Positions 8,913 through 17,683 of a stretch of 64,000 nucleotides of DNA are shown here, one piece after another. The notes under the pieces are model-generated. The model did no database searches, was not told the origin of the DNA, and saw only the letters and a program-made list of their open reading frames with translations. A program made the translations under genes and the position numbers. How positions within the stretch are numbered: the first letter of the stretch is position 1; the number at the start of each line of letters is the position of its first letter. Source of the DNA: Gemmata massiliana (GTDB lineage Bacteria; Planctomycetota; Planctomycetia; Gemmatales; Gemmataceae); the NCBI RefSeq assembly GCF_901538265.1, contig NZ_LR593886.1:10065738-10129737 (forward strand), read 5' to 3'.

Positions 8913-9896
8913 TCAGAAATTGCCAATAACGAGGCCGTCCGCCGGCCAGAGGGCGCGGCACCAACTCGTCTGATCGACGCCCGAGGTCACGCCGCGGACG
9001 CTGCCGTCCAACATACCGACGACGCAAATGCCGTCGATGGCCTGCACCCGGTACGGGTCACACGCGGCGAGCGTCGGCTGCATTTGGGGCGGGGCCGACG
9101 TCGAGGTGGCGGTGATTGTGGTACCCGTGCTGGTCATCAGGCGCGTATCGAAGTATGGCCCCTGAATGTAGTACCACGTGAGGTTGTACGCCCACAGTTT
9201 GTGGTTCATGTTGTCGGTCGAATTGCTGCTCGGCCCGCAGATCGCGTACTGCTCCGCGACCCCAACCGTGTTCGACGTGCCGTCCGTCATGGAGGTCAGG
9301 GTGAGGCGCCCGTTCCCCTTCGTCACGAGGTTGATGTTGTTGACGCCGGCGACGGGATCGACGGGCGTGCCGTACACGGCGTGGTTCATGCCGTAACTAC
9401 AGTGCGCCCAGGTTCCACCGTTGCCCTCGGTCCACGTGTCCGGCGCGTTGGACGGATCCCGCGGCGACAGGTACGTCTTGATCTTTTTCGCGCTCGCCGA
9501 CAGCCCAGCCCGACGATCGGCCTCGGTGTTGGCACCCGGAGCCGGCCAAGCCCCGCCGTTGGCGATGCCGAGTTTGTACACGTTGTCCTGCTCGATGTAC
9601 GGGAGGATCCAGAAGTACCCCGACACCGGTTGACCACTACCGGGGACGGCGATGGCCGACAGTGGCGGAATGATCCCGTTCGCGTCGTGGAAGCTGTGAT
9701 TCGCCAGCATGATCTGCTTGACGTTGTTCTGGCTCTGGAGCCGGGCCGCTGCGCTCCGCACCTTTTGAACGGCCGGCAGGAGCAGGCCGATCAGGATCGC
9801 AATAATCGCGATCACGACGAGCAACTCGATGAGTGTAAAGGCGGTTCGTCGTTTCAATGACTGCGCGTAACCGAAGGAAGAGACAGGAGAGATCAT
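8913..9896 (-). CDS. DUF1559 protein with prepilin-type N-terminus
   Basis: 327 residues from ATG at 9896, with CCGGAG seven bases upstream. Residues 17-44 hold the prepilin signature (RRTAFTLIELLVVIAIIAIL and LLLPAVQKVRSAAARL). The body has the DUF1559 pattern SMTDGTSNTVGVAEQY. At the C-terminus the DG of the H-X9-DG signature is present (VGMLDGSVRGV), but the residue ten before it is Ile, not His, so this is a variant of the motif. Probably exported through a pseudopilus-type system; function unknown. First gene of a two-gene unit with the lipoprotein downstream. Confidence 0.88.
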   Translation of the reverse strand: MISPVSSFGYAQSLKRRTAFTLIELLVVIAIIAILIGLLLPAVQKVRSAAARLQSQNNVKQIMLANHSFHDANGIIPPLSAIAVPGSGQPVSGYFWILPYIEQDNVYKLGIANGGAWPAPGANTEADRRAGLSASAKKIKTYLSPRDPSNAPDTWTEGNGGTWAHCSYGMNHAVYGTPVDPVAGVNNINLVTKGNGRLTLTSMTDGTSNTVGVAEQYAICGPSSNSTDNMNHKLWAYNLTWYYIQGPYFDTRLMTSTGTTITATSTSAPPQMQPTLAACDPYRVQAIDGICVVGMLDGSVRGVTSGVDQTSWCRALWPADGLVIGNF

Positions 9897-10066
9897 AAGC
9901 GCTCCGGAGATGAAATACAGAACACGCCCGAGGCAAAACGATTGGTACTTCGGGCGCGGGCGCACTTGGGCGAAAGTTCCCCGTATTATCGGTATACCGG
10001 GTGTCCCACGCCAATGGGTATTACCGAAAAACTTTATCGTACTTACACGTACCGTCTTAAAATCGG

Positions 10067-13000
10067 TCACCTGCAAGCCTTGAGAAACGCAATCAAATCC
10101 GCTAATTCCTGCGGGGTAAGGAGTTGCTCCATTCCGGCGGGCATAAGTGAAACAATACTCGGAGCGATGCTTCCAATGTCGGCCCGGGCGATGCGCTCTT
10201 CTTTGTCCGCCGCGACCACGATGACGATTTCGTCCGGAGCGTCTTTTTTCAGCACGCCGTTAAGCGTGCGGTCGTCGGTGGTGACGACGCGAACCGGTTC
10301 ATAACTGCGCACGAAACTTGCGCTGGGGAAGACAACAGATTCGAGCAAGTCGCGCTCGGTGCGAATGCTCCCGATCTTGGTAAGGTCCGGCCCGACCGTG
10401 CCACCCACGTACCCGACCTTGTGGCACGCGACGCAATTCGTCTTCGCACTGTTGAACACGAGCTGGCCGCGGCGCACGTCGCCCGGTTTCAGGCCCGAGA
10501 GTAACTTCTCCAGGCGCGCGGTTTCGCCCTTGCGCGCGTCCGCGAGTTCCGCGTAGAGCTTTTCGGCTTCGTCCTTCACTGCTTGGGGGTACTTGTCGAG
10601 CACCGGCTTCACGAGTTCCGTGCGGAGCGCCGGGCGCACGGCCTTATCACGAAGTGCCTTCACCAGAACCAACCCGACCCTCTCGTCCGTCGTTTTGGTG
10701 AAGACGTTAAGCAGTTTCGCGAGGTCGAGCGGCGATGTCGTGTTGAGTGCTTCGGCGACTGCGCCGAGTTGCTCCGTTGTCAGCTTGGCGCGCAGCAACA
10801 CGTCCGCGGCCGCTGCGCGATCGGTCGCGGGTTCGTCGCGTGCGATTTGGTGGAGCAGGTAATTCGTAGCGACTGCATCGAGTTCCTGACCCGCGGGGCG
10901 TGCCGCGAGAAGCGCGAGCCGAAACTCCGTCGGGACGACTCCGCTGGGCCAGAGTTTCACACGCGGCAACTGCGCCACGAACGTGTCGTAATCTTTGGCC
11001 TCCGTGGGCAGCACGCGAAGGGCCGTCAGTGCGTCGCGCAACACCGCGTCGTTGTCGAAGTGTTTCGCCCCAGCAAGCAGCGCGTCACGCCACACTGCGG
11101 GGAAAATCTTCGATCCCGAACGAGCCATCACATTGAGCGCGACTCGGGCCGATTCGAGCTTCGTACCAGTCAGTGATTCCCCCAGCACTTTTTGAATCGT
11201 GGGGTTCGACGCGAACTTGATGAGCCGCGTTGTGAGTTCGTCGCGCTCGGTGGGGGCGAGTTGGTCGGCGGCCTTTAGTTTGTCCTTGAAGTAGCCCGCG
11301 AGCTGGCCGCCCCATTGCGGGTGCCGACCGGCGATCCACCACGCCGTTTCGCGCAGCGCCGCATTCGGCGAATCGAGTTCGGCCAGTACCGCTTTCGCTT
11401 CGAGGTTGCTACTGGGGATGTGTTCAAGGGCCGCGAGGGCCGCGCGCCGAACTGCGGGGTTCGAGTTGGTCAGAAGTTTCGTGGTCGCCTTGGCATCGGC
11501 AATTTCGATGAGCGCGTAGGTAAGTGCGTGGTCGAGCGCGCGATCGTTCGTCGGTTCGCTCAGCGCGGTGCGGATGGCCGAGATCGCGGCCGGATCTCCG
11601 ATGCGCCCAAGAGCCGTTGCGCATGCCCGGCGAACGGGAGGCGAACCTTCCTTCACGAACTGACACAAGGTGTCCACCGCGGGCTTGTGCCGGTGCAAAC
11701 CAAGAACATTCGCGGCAGCCGTCGAAATCGGTCCGTCCTTGCTCACCATGCGCGCCAGGAGCGCGAAATCCAGTTCCCGACAACGCGACATCGCCCACAC
11801 TGCGTTGACGCGCGTTTCTTCCGAATTGCCGGGCGCACAAGTCCGAGCGAAAATGCCCTTAGAACTGGTTGCGTCCAACCGCGTTACGAGGAAGTCGGTC
11901 ACGCGCTGGCGCACTACCGGTCGCGGATCGCGGAACAGCTTCTCCAGGGTTTCGGTATCGGCCTTTGCCAAATCGATCGCCAGCCCGCGCGGGTCTTCTA
12001 CCGCGTGGGCGCCGACCTTCTTCACGCGATAGATCGCGCCCGTCACGTCCGGCTTCACGAGCTGCGAAGTGGGGCAACACAGCTTGTACCAACCGCCTGT
12101 ATCCACGACGAGCAGCGAGCCATCCGCGTCCTCGATTACGTCCGTGGGGTGGAAGTCGATGCTGTCCGAAACCACGAAGTTCGAGTCCCGCGTCTCGTAG
12201 GTCGAACCTTTCGGAACCAGGACGTGCCGGCTCACTTTGCGCAAGTTGAACTGGCAACAGAAAATGTTGTTCGCGTAGTCGTTTCCGAACTGATCACTCT
12301 CGTACCGGTGAAGCCCGCACGGGGCCGCCGGTCCCATGTGCGTGAGGACCGGCATGAGTTGGGGACTCGTCCACGGGTGCTCGTACACCACGTCGTGGTC
12401 CTTTCCGTACACGCCGCCGTAGATCGCGTGAACGAGACCGTCGCGCTTTCCTCCACCGGGGTGCTGAAAAAACGTGGTGTTGAAGATGAGGTCGCCGCCC
12501 GGCGTGAAGACAACATCAACCGGGTTGTCCATGCCGCCGGTCATAACCGGTTCGATGTTCTTACCGTCCGGTGTCGTGCGGAAGATGTGGGCCGCGCGCG
12601 TGGAGAATTTCTTGTTGTTGACGACGTGCTCCTGGTGCGCGAACGCCCCCTTGCACCAGTAGACGTAGCCGTCCGGTCCGCGGTACGGGCCGTGTAGGTC
12701 GTTCGCGCACCCGGTGAGTGTTTTTCCGTCGAACCAGATCTCCTCTTTGTCCGCGACGCCGTCGTCGTTGGTGTCGGTAAATTTCAGGATGTGTGGGGGA
12801 GCGGCCACAAACAGCGAATCGTTCAACCACATCGCGCCTTCGGGGAACATCACGTTCTTCACGAACACGGTCTGCTTGTCGAACTTGCCGTCGTTCTTCG
12901 TCGACTCGAGCCGCACAATGCGGTGGGGCTTGTTCTTGAGTTGCTCCGCGACCTTGTCGTTGGAACCGCTCGAATCGCACACATACAGCCGCCCCTTCTC

Positions 13001-13186
13001 GTCGAGCGCCGCGACGATGGGCCGCGGCGCCAGGTCCGCGCCGGCTACGAGTTCGATCGTGAAGCCCTCCGGCAGCGTGAACGTGTGCCCGTTCAGTTTC
13101 ACTTGGTGAGTGGGCGTTTGTGGTTGTGCGGTTGCCGAAGTTGCCGCCAGAACAGCAAAAAATACGACAAAACAAAAGCGGTGCAT
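10067..13186 (-). CDS. PVC-type haem-binding protein: propeller-like region, HEAT repeats, cytochrome c motif
   Basis: 1039 residues from ATG at 13186, with a signal peptide (MHRFCFVVFFAVLAATSATA). The N-terminal third (about 30-400) resembles the membrane-bound dehydrogenase/propeller region of planctomycetal-verrucomicrobial proteins: LPEGFTIELVAGADLA, LYVCDSSG, GGMDNPVDVVFTPGGDL, LLVVDTGGWYKLCCP. The middle (about 420-850) is built of HEAT-like helical repeats. The C-terminus has NCVACHK (CxxCH about residue 918-922) followed by GTVGPDLTKIG, the PVC cytochrome-type haem domain. It is likely a periplasmic electron-transfer enzyme acting on sugars or polyols; the substrate is unknown. Confidence 0.9.
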   Translation of the reverse strand: MHRFCFVVFFAVLAATSATAQPQTPTHQVKLNGHTFTLPEGFTIELVAGADLAPRPIVAALDEKGRLYVCDSSGSNDKVAEQLKNKPHRIVRLESTKNDGKFDKQTVFVKNVMFPEGAMWLNDSLFVAAPPHILKFTDTNDDGVADKEEIWFDGKTLTGCANDLHGPYRGPDGYVYWCKGAFAHQEHVVNNKKFSTRAAHIFRTTPDGKNIEPVMTGGMDNPVDVVFTPGGDLIFNTTFFQHPGGGKRDGLVHAIYGGVYGKDHDVVYEHPWTSPQLMPVLTHMGPAAPCGLHRYESDQFGNDYANNIFCCQFNLRKVSRHVLVPKGSTYETRDSNFVVSDSIDFHPTDVIEDADGSLLVVDTGGWYKLCCPTSQLVKPDVTGAIYRVKKVGAHAVEDPRGLAIDLAKADTETLEKLFRDPRPVVRQRVTDFLVTRLDATSSKGIFARTCAPGNSEETRVNAVWAMSRCRELDFALLARMVSKDGPISTAAANVLGLHRHKPAVDTLCQFVKEGSPPVRRACATALGRIGDPAAISAIRTALSEPTNDRALDHALTYALIEIADAKATTKLLTNSNPAVRRAALAALEHIPSSNLEAKAVLAELDSPNAALRETAWWIAGRHPQWGGQLAGYFKDKLKAADQLAPTERDELTTRLIKFASNPTIQKVLGESLTGTKLESARVALNVMARSGSKIFPAVWRDALLAGAKHFDNDAVLRDALTALRVLPTEAKDYDTFVAQLPRVKLWPSGVVPTEFRLALLAARPAGQELDAVATNYLLHQIARDEPATDRAAAADVLLRAKLTTEQLGAVAEALNTTSPLDLAKLLNVFTKTTDERVGLVLVKALRDKAVRPALRTELVKPVLDKYPQAVKDEAEKLYAELADARKGETARLEKLLSGLKPGDVRRGQLVFNSAKTNCVACHKVGYVGGTVGPDLTKIGSIRTERDLLESVVFPSASFVRSYEPVRVVTTDDRTLNGVLKKDAPDEIVIVVAADKEERIARADIGSIAPSIVSLMPAGMEQLLTPQELADLIAFLKACR

Positions 13187-13234
13187 GACGTGTCTCCGCA
13201 AGGTGCGGGACAGTATAGCCGCGAGGAACGGTTC

Positions 13235-13277
13235 CCCCAATCACCTGCTTTGACGGGACGTGATTGCGTGATTGGGG
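13235..13277. terminator. Inverted repeat downstream of the HNH-like gene
   Basis: CCCCAATCAC at 13235-13244 and GTGATTGGGG at 13268-13277 form a 10-bp stem with a 23-nt loop. It lies 50 bases beyond the stop of the minus-strand HNH-like gene and upstream of the next minus-strand gene, so it may separate the two units. No T tract. Confidence 0.35.
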
Positions 13278-13329
13278 CTGAGGAACTGTTTGCCACACTG
13301 CGGCGAGATTCGGTAGCTGCGCACTTCGA

Positions 13330-14409
13330 CTACTTCGCGCTGTTCCAGCGCTTCTGGAGCGCGGCGAAATCAGGAGCAGCATCTTTGCTCGTGGGTGCGC
13401 GAAGTGTGCGCGCCCACAAGCGGGCGTAGCTCCCGTTTTGCACCGCGTCTGCAAGGAAGACTTTTCGCGTCTTTGGGTGCACGCGGAGCAGGTTCAAATC
13501 GAACAACGTGCGGAGATCGGCACGGAGCGGGATCGCGTTTTTGAGTTCGTTCGGTCCCTCGGGGTCGATGAGTGCGACTTCGATAACGGCTTCGGCGTCC
13601 GCGCTGCTGACCGCGCACTTGTTGTCGTAAGCGGTTAGTACTTTCTGGCGGAAATCTTCCGCGCCGCGCCGCTGGAGCACCCCGCGCCAGGCAACTTCGG
13701 ATACACCCACCGGGGCCTTGACCGCAAACACGCCCTTTGCGACGACCTGCGCCGCGATGCCGCCCGTCGATTTCTCGGGAGTCGACTTCTGGTCTCCGCT
13801 CTGACTGGCCGGAGGTGGACCGGCAATACCCGCTCGTGCTTCGTCGGGGAAATTGGTGCCCAGTTTGATCGCTTGCTCGTAGTCGGTTTTGGCGCCGGCC
13901 GCGTTGCCGAGGTGCAGGCGCGTGTGCGCGCGGTAGTAGTACGCATCACCCATCTTGGGGAACGCCTTCACCAGTTCGTCGCAGAACTGTTCGCACGCGG
14001 GCGCGAGTCGGGCCTTCGCGTTGGCGTCGGTGAGCTGCTGGAGTGTTTCGGTGTACTTCTGATCGTCGATCTTGCGGAACCCGACGAAATTGGCGCACGC
14101 GGATTTGAATTTCTCGAAGCCCTTGCCCGAGAGCACGGCCGGCGGGAGCAGCACGCGGCCCGCTCCGGAGACAACGAACTGCTCGTCCTGCTTGACGATG
14201 TCCTCAATGGTGAACGCTTCCCACAGCACATACGTTTTGGGTTTGCCGAACCCACTAATCACGAACACCGTGCCGCCCTGTGCTTGCTGCACGGCCGCGA
14301 GTTTGGAGTACACCCCCATGCGCGTGGTCAGTAGTGCGTCGGCCCCGTTGGGGAACCGGCCCATCTTCTCGATGTTGAAGTATTGAACAAAATGCATACC
14401 GTTGGACAT
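13330..14409 (-). CDS. HNH-nuclease-like protein with degenerate catalytic site and TPR-like middle
   Basis: 359 residues from ATG at 14409 (an alternative ATG four codons later at 14397 begins MHFVQYFNIEKMG). The N-terminal ~120 residues form a conserved-looking domain. A TPR-like pair (GDAYYYRAHTRLHLGNAAGA, then YEQAIKLG) sits near 180-215. The C-terminal ~95 residues align by eye with HNH_2-type nucleases: FRQKVLTAYDNKCAVSS, then IPLRADLRTLFDLNLL. In active members the pattern is A-AHI-P and LRADxHTLFD; here both histidines are replaced (VALIDP and DLRTLFD). It is probably a non-cleaving relative. It abuts the mobile element: its start is 30 bases from the integrase start. Confidence 0.75.
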   Translation of the reverse strand: MSNGMHFVQYFNIEKMGRFPNGADALLTTRMGVYSKLAAVQQAQGGTVFVISGFGKPKTYVLWEAFTIEDIVKQDEQFVVSGAGRVLLPPAVLSGKGFEKFKSACANFVGFRKIDDQKYTETLQQLTDANAKARLAPACEQFCDELVKAFPKMGDAYYYRAHTRLHLGNAAGAKTDYEQAIKLGTNFPDEARAGIAGPPPASQSGDQKSTPEKSTGGIAAQVVAKGVFAVKAPVGVSEVAWRGVLQRRGAEDFRQKVLTAYDNKCAVSSADAEAVIEVALIDPEGPNELKNAIPLRADLRTLFDLNLLRVHPKTRKVFLADAVQNGSYARLWARTLRAPTSKDAAPDFAALQKRWNSAK

Positions 14410-14439
14410 GAGCGTACCCTGCACCTCTGAGGGGGAGCC

Positions 14440-16116
14440 ATGAAGGCGGTTGCGTACTCTTATCTCCGATTCTCTTCGCCGCAGCAAGCTACGGGGGACA
14501 GCATCCGGCGCCAGGTCGAGGCGACCACGTCATGGTGCCAGCGCAACAACGTTGCTCTCGACGAATCGATCAAGCTCCGGGACAACGGCGTCTCTGCATT
14601 CAAAGGTGCCCACCGAAACAACCCGGACGTCCACGCGCTCGCCGGTTTCCTCAACGCGGTCAAATCGGGGCGCGTGCCCAGCGGCTCGTTTCTCATCGTC
14701 GAGTCATTGGACCGGCTCACGCGAGAGGAGTTGGGCGAGGCGGTCGAGCTCGTGCTTTCGTTGGTCAACCGCGGGGTGAAGATCGTTCAGCTCCAGCCCA
14801 TCGAATCGGTGTTACAGAAGCCGGTGGACATCACCGCCCTGGTGCTGGCCGTTGTGGAACTGTCGCGCGGCCACTCCGAGAGCAAGATGAAGTCTGAGCG
14901 GGTCGGGGCGGCCTGGGCGCGTAAGCAGAAGGAAGCCGCAACCCGCGTCGTCACTCGACGGCTACCGGGGTGGATCGATTACGTTGACGGGAAACTCGTC
15001 CTGAACTCGACGAAGGCGGCCGTGGTCCGCCGGCTGTTCAGCATGGCCCACGACGGGATGGGCGTGTTCGTCATCTCGAAGAAGCTGAACACGGAGAACG
15101 TTCCGGTCATCGGCCGCACACACTTCAAAGGGCGGCCGATGGAGTGGTGCCAAACGTCGATCTACGCCATCCTCAAGAGCCGCGCGACGATCGGGGACTA
15201 TGTTCCCTACAAGTGCCGCGGTGAGGGACGCAAACCCCAAGGCGAACCGGTGCCCGGATACTTCCCGCCCGTGATCGACGAGGCGACGTTCTACGCGGTC
15301 CAAAAGGGACTTGAGACGAGGGGCAAAGTGCGCGGGAAACGCGGGAAACACGTCAACATGTTCGCCGGGCTCCTCACCGATGCACGGAACGGCGGATCGT
15401 TGACCTATCGGCACCCGAAGGGGAAGCCGTCCCAACTGGTGCCCGTGGACTCCAACAACGGGCGGACGGGCGAATGGGTCAGCTTCCCGGCCGCGGCGTT
15501 CGAGGCGTGTATCTTGTCGCAGTTGGTGGAAGTTAAGGCCAGCGACATTGAAGGCGCTGGAGATGGTGCGCGCGAAGTGGAAGTAGCGTCCGGAAAACTC
15601 TCGGAGACGGAAGAACTCATCCGGCTTTGGGAAGCCAAGATGGATGATCCGAAGATCGTGGACACCGTTGCGGCGAAGCTCGCGGGGCTCAACGTGCTCC
15701 GCCGCGAACGAACAGAAGCACTGGCCGAGGCGCAGCGCAAAGCGGCCTCCCCGATCTCAGAAGCGTGGGGCGAGTTCCGCACACTGGCCGACGTTATCGC
15801 TTCAGACAACTCGGACGAGCTGCGAGTGAGAATCCGGAGCGCCCTTCGGCGGGCGGTTGAATCCGTGACCTGTTTGTTCGTGGGCAAAAGCGGCTTCCGC
15901 TTGTGCGCGGCTCGGGTTCAGTTCGTGACCGGTGCGCACCGCGATTACGTCATCAGGACGTTGCAGAGGTACAACGGCCGCGAGCCGAGCCCGCCCCAGG
16001 TGATGTCCGCAAACTGGCCGACCGAGGCCGGGGAAATCGATCTCCGGAAACGCGCTGACGCCCGCCTGGTCGAGGGCGTACTCGAAGAACTGGACGTAGA
16101 CAGGTTCGGCAGGTGA
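14440..16116 (+). CDS. Large serine recombinase (integrase)
   Basis: 558 residues. The resolvase-type catalytic domain covers about 1-160: YSYLRFSSPQQATGDSIRRQ, with Ser12 or Ser13 the likely nucleophile and Arg10 next to it, and ESLDRLTREE near 85-95. The DNA-binding recombinase domain follows (about 170-290, RRLFSMAHDGMGVFVISKKLN, then WCQTSIYAILKSRATIGDY). After a region equivalent to the zinc ribbon, which here lacks the usual Cys pairs, there is a coiled-coil stretch near 385-450. Such enzymes integrate and excise phages and elements by 2-bp-core recombination. GAGGGGGA at 14427-14434 is a good ribosome binding site. It points into the element. Confidence 0.92.
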   Translation: MKAVAYSYLRFSSPQQATGDSIRRQVEATTSWCQRNNVALDESIKLRDNGVSAFKGAHRNNPDVHALAGFLNAVKSGRVPSGSFLIVESLDRLTREELGEAVELVLSLVNRGVKIVQLQPIESVLQKPVDITALVLAVVELSRGHSESKMKSERVGAAWARKQKEAATRVVTRRLPGWIDYVDGKLVLNSTKAAVVRRLFSMAHDGMGVFVISKKLNTENVPVIGRTHFKGRPMEWCQTSIYAILKSRATIGDYVPYKCRGEGRKPQGEPVPGYFPPVIDEATFYAVQKGLETRGKVRGKRGKHVNMFAGLLTDARNGGSLTYRHPKGKPSQLVPVDSNNGRTGEWVSFPAAAFEACILSQLVEVKASDIEGAGDGAREVEVASGKLSETEELIRLWEAKMDDPKIVDTVAAKLAGLNVLRRERTEALAEAQRKAASPISEAWGEFRTLADVIASDNSDELRVRIRSALRRAVESVTCLFVGKSGFRLCAARVQFVTGAHRDYVIRTLQRYNGREPSPPQVMSANWPTEAGEIDLRKRADARLVEGVLEELDVDRFGR

Positions 16117-16139
16117 TCGCGCTAGCGCCTAAACAGCTC

Positions 16140-16421
16140 CTATGCTTCTTCTGGTGCTCTTAGAATTTCATTAAATCGCTCGTTGACGTCTGCATCATGG
16201 AAGGCGACATTATCGCCTGTTTTAACGAGTTCGTAGGGATGCTTTGGAGCGCTATCGACCTCTCCAGCTCGCACACGTTCCCAGTCGGCAAGCGGCGGTA
16301 AAAGTACGAAGTGTACCCGCTGGCCTTTGAAACGCTTCGATACTACTCGGCCGTATCGATTCACCTCAGCAGTGGCGAGGCTCAGCCCATCGTATGGGCC
16401 GCCAAAAAACTGTGCGTTCAT
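16140..16421 (-). CDS. Small hypothetical protein of the element
   Basis: 93 residues from ATG at 16421, preceded by CCGGAG; a GTG at 16442 that overlaps the upstream stop would add seven residues. The start MNAQFFGGPYDGLSLATAEV resembles small planctomycetal and phage proteins beginning with a GGPxDG motif, of unknown function. No membrane segment or metal motif. Second gene of a two-gene minus-strand unit behind the ribbon-helix-helix protein. Confidence 0.6.
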   Translation of the reverse strand: MNAQFFGGPYDGLSLATAEVNRYGRVVSKRFKGQRVHFVLLPPLADWERVRAGEVDSAPKHPYELVKTGDNVAFHDADVNERFNEILRAPEEA

Positions 16422-16438
16422 TACTGCTCCGGTTTGGT

Positions 16439-16669
16439 TCACTTCTTGTTTTGTTTTTTGGCGGCTGATTTTGGAGACGTGACCGGTGGCAGTGGGGGGG
16501 CAACTATCGGTTGCGGTGGCGGTGGCGGATTATCCATGTGACGACGCAAAGCCAATTCGAGGTGATGCCGTACCGTCTCATTTCGAGCGGTACAAAACTC
16601 CTTGAATTCGTCGAACAAAGACTCACTCATCTCTGCGTTGAGTTGCTTCGTCCCCTTCGTCCGCGCCAT
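16439..16669 (-). CDS. Ribbon-helix-helix-type small DNA-binding protein
   Basis: 76 residues from ATG at 16669. Residues about 8-45 (KQLNAEMSESLFDEFKEFCT, then NETVRHHLELALRRHM) have the strand-helix-helix layout of Arc/CopG-type repressors. A proline-rich tail (PPPPPQP ... LPPV) and a Lys-rich end follow. It faces a region with three copies of a 13-bp motif at 16726-16783, consistent with a repressor that controls its own gene and the rightward genes of the element. The downstream gene begins within the last codon or just after it, so the two are cotranscribed. Confidence 0.65.
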   Translation of the reverse strand: MARTKGTKQLNAEMSESLFDEFKEFCTARNETVRHHLELALRRHMDNPPPPPQPIVAPPLPPVTSPKSAAKKQNKK

Positions 16670-16725
16670 CTTCTGGCCCCGTAAGTTCACCTGTCTTCCA
16701 GTTCATCATACACACTGCCCGAATG

Positions 16726-16785
16726 TTACCAAGAGAATATCTTTACCGATTCTCTTGGTAATCTCTTTACATTCTCTTGGTAATC
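16726..16785. promoter_or_regulatory. Operator-like repeats upstream of the ribbon-helix-helix gene
   Basis: The 13-mer ATTCTCTTGGTAA occurs at 16749-16761 and 16771-16783 (22 bases apart, two helical turns) and its exact complement TTACCAAGAGAAT at 16726-16738. The direct copies extend identically to ATTCTCTTGGTAATC. The region separates the repressor pair on the minus strand from small genes on the plus strand, so it likely controls both. Confidence 0.65.
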
Positions 16786-16846
16786 CATTATCATGCACTC
16801 CGTCAGTGGCGGAAATGACGGATGACACGAACGCGAGGGCCGATCC

Positions 16847-17059
16847 ATGAGCGCGGAACTTATCGAGGTCGAGGTGTGGGTGCTGGTGGACGAGAACGGC
16901 GACTACGAGGTGTCGAAGGACGCTGGCGATCTCCAGGCCGAATCGGGCCTCGCCTCGCGGATGGTGAAGATCAAGGTCAACGTGCCGACGCCGCAGGCCG
17001 TCGAACTCGTCGGGACGGTCGAGGCGGAACCCGCCGTGGGTGAACTGAAGGTCGCGTGA
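16847..17059 (+). CDS. Small acidic hypothetical protein
   Basis: 70 residues starting MSAELIEVEVWVLVDENGDY. It has alternating beta-like strands and an acidic middle (VSKDAGDLQAE), then VKIKVNVPTP and a short tail. I do not recognise the family. It is the first plus-strand gene after the operator repeats, so it probably is under the control of the ribbon-helix-helix protein, and it is followed by a GC-rich hairpin at 17071-17101. Confidence 0.6.
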   Translation: MSAELIEVEVWVLVDENGDYEVSKDAGDLQAESGLASRMVKIKVNVPTPQAVELVGTVEAEPAVGELKVA

Positions 17060-17070
17060 GCAGAGTTCGC

Positions 17071-17101
17071 GGGGCGGGGGGCTCAGAATTACCCCCGCCC
17101 C
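17071..17101 (+). terminator. GC-rich hairpin
   Basis: GGGGCGGGGG at 17071-17080 pairs perfectly with CCCCCGCCCC at 17092-17101 across an 11-nt loop. It starts 12 bases after the stop of the small acidic gene. No T tract follows. Confidence 0.45.
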
Positions 17102-17242
17102 ACTTCCCGGACCCCACGCACAGGGTCCGAGCCGGGTCAGTCTAACACCCAACCCGATCCCCGCACAGTCGAACCGTGGCGCGTGCCGCGGCCAGGACTT
17201 TACGCGCCTTGAGGGAGGCGCTCAACCCGTGAGGAACTGAAC

Positions 17243-17683
17243 ATGACGACGAACGGGAAACAAAGACAGCGCGCACCGGTGGCGACGTCGCCGTGCGCTT
17301 CGGCGGGGAGTTGCCCCAACTGCGGTGGCGGGGAGCTGTTCCTCGACCTGGCTCGGGACGGCACGATTCTGGTCCTTTGTGACCGGTGCACGGTGTTCGT
17401 GCCTACGGCCGAGAGCTCCTCCGCAGATGCTCCCGCTGAACCCGAAGTGGACCTGCCCTCGGTGGTTCGGCTGCTCCGACCGTCCGAGCGGGCGGTGTTC
17501 CGCATCGTGCGCGATATCCCCGGGCTCATGCCCGCGGGCATTGTGGCCGAGGTCGAGAAGCGGACAAACGATTTCTCCAGCCGCTTCACCGTCAGCCACG
17601 CGCTCAAAACGCTCCACCGTGCGGGGTTCGTCCACCGGGCCGAGAAGGGATGGGTCGCGGGTCCGAAAGCAGGTGCCCAATGA
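17243..17683 (+). CDS. Zinc-ribbon plus winged-helix-like protein
   Basis: 146 residues. A putative zinc ribbon lies near 24-50: SCPNCGGGEL and, 20 residues on, VLCDRCTVF. The C-terminal half (about 75-140) looks like a winged helix: PSERAVFRIVRDIPG, TVSHALKTLHRAGFVHRAEKG. A DNA-binding regulatory role in the element is likely. GAGGAACTGAAC directly precedes the ATG as ribosome binding site. The gene overlaps the following sigma factor gene by ATGA, so the two are translationally coupled. Confidence 0.6.
   Translation: MTTNGKQRQRAPVATSPCASAGSCPNCGGGELFLDLARDGTILVLCDRCTVFVPTAESSSADAPAEPEVDLPSVVRLLRPSERAVFRIVRDIPGLMPAGIVAEVEKRTNDFSSRFTVSHALKTLHRAGFVHRAEKGWVAGPKAGAQ

Noticed and set aside
11315..12697. 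460-residue plus-strand open frame
   Set aside because: Antisense to the haem/HEAT gene, Arg-rich, with no start signal or domain.
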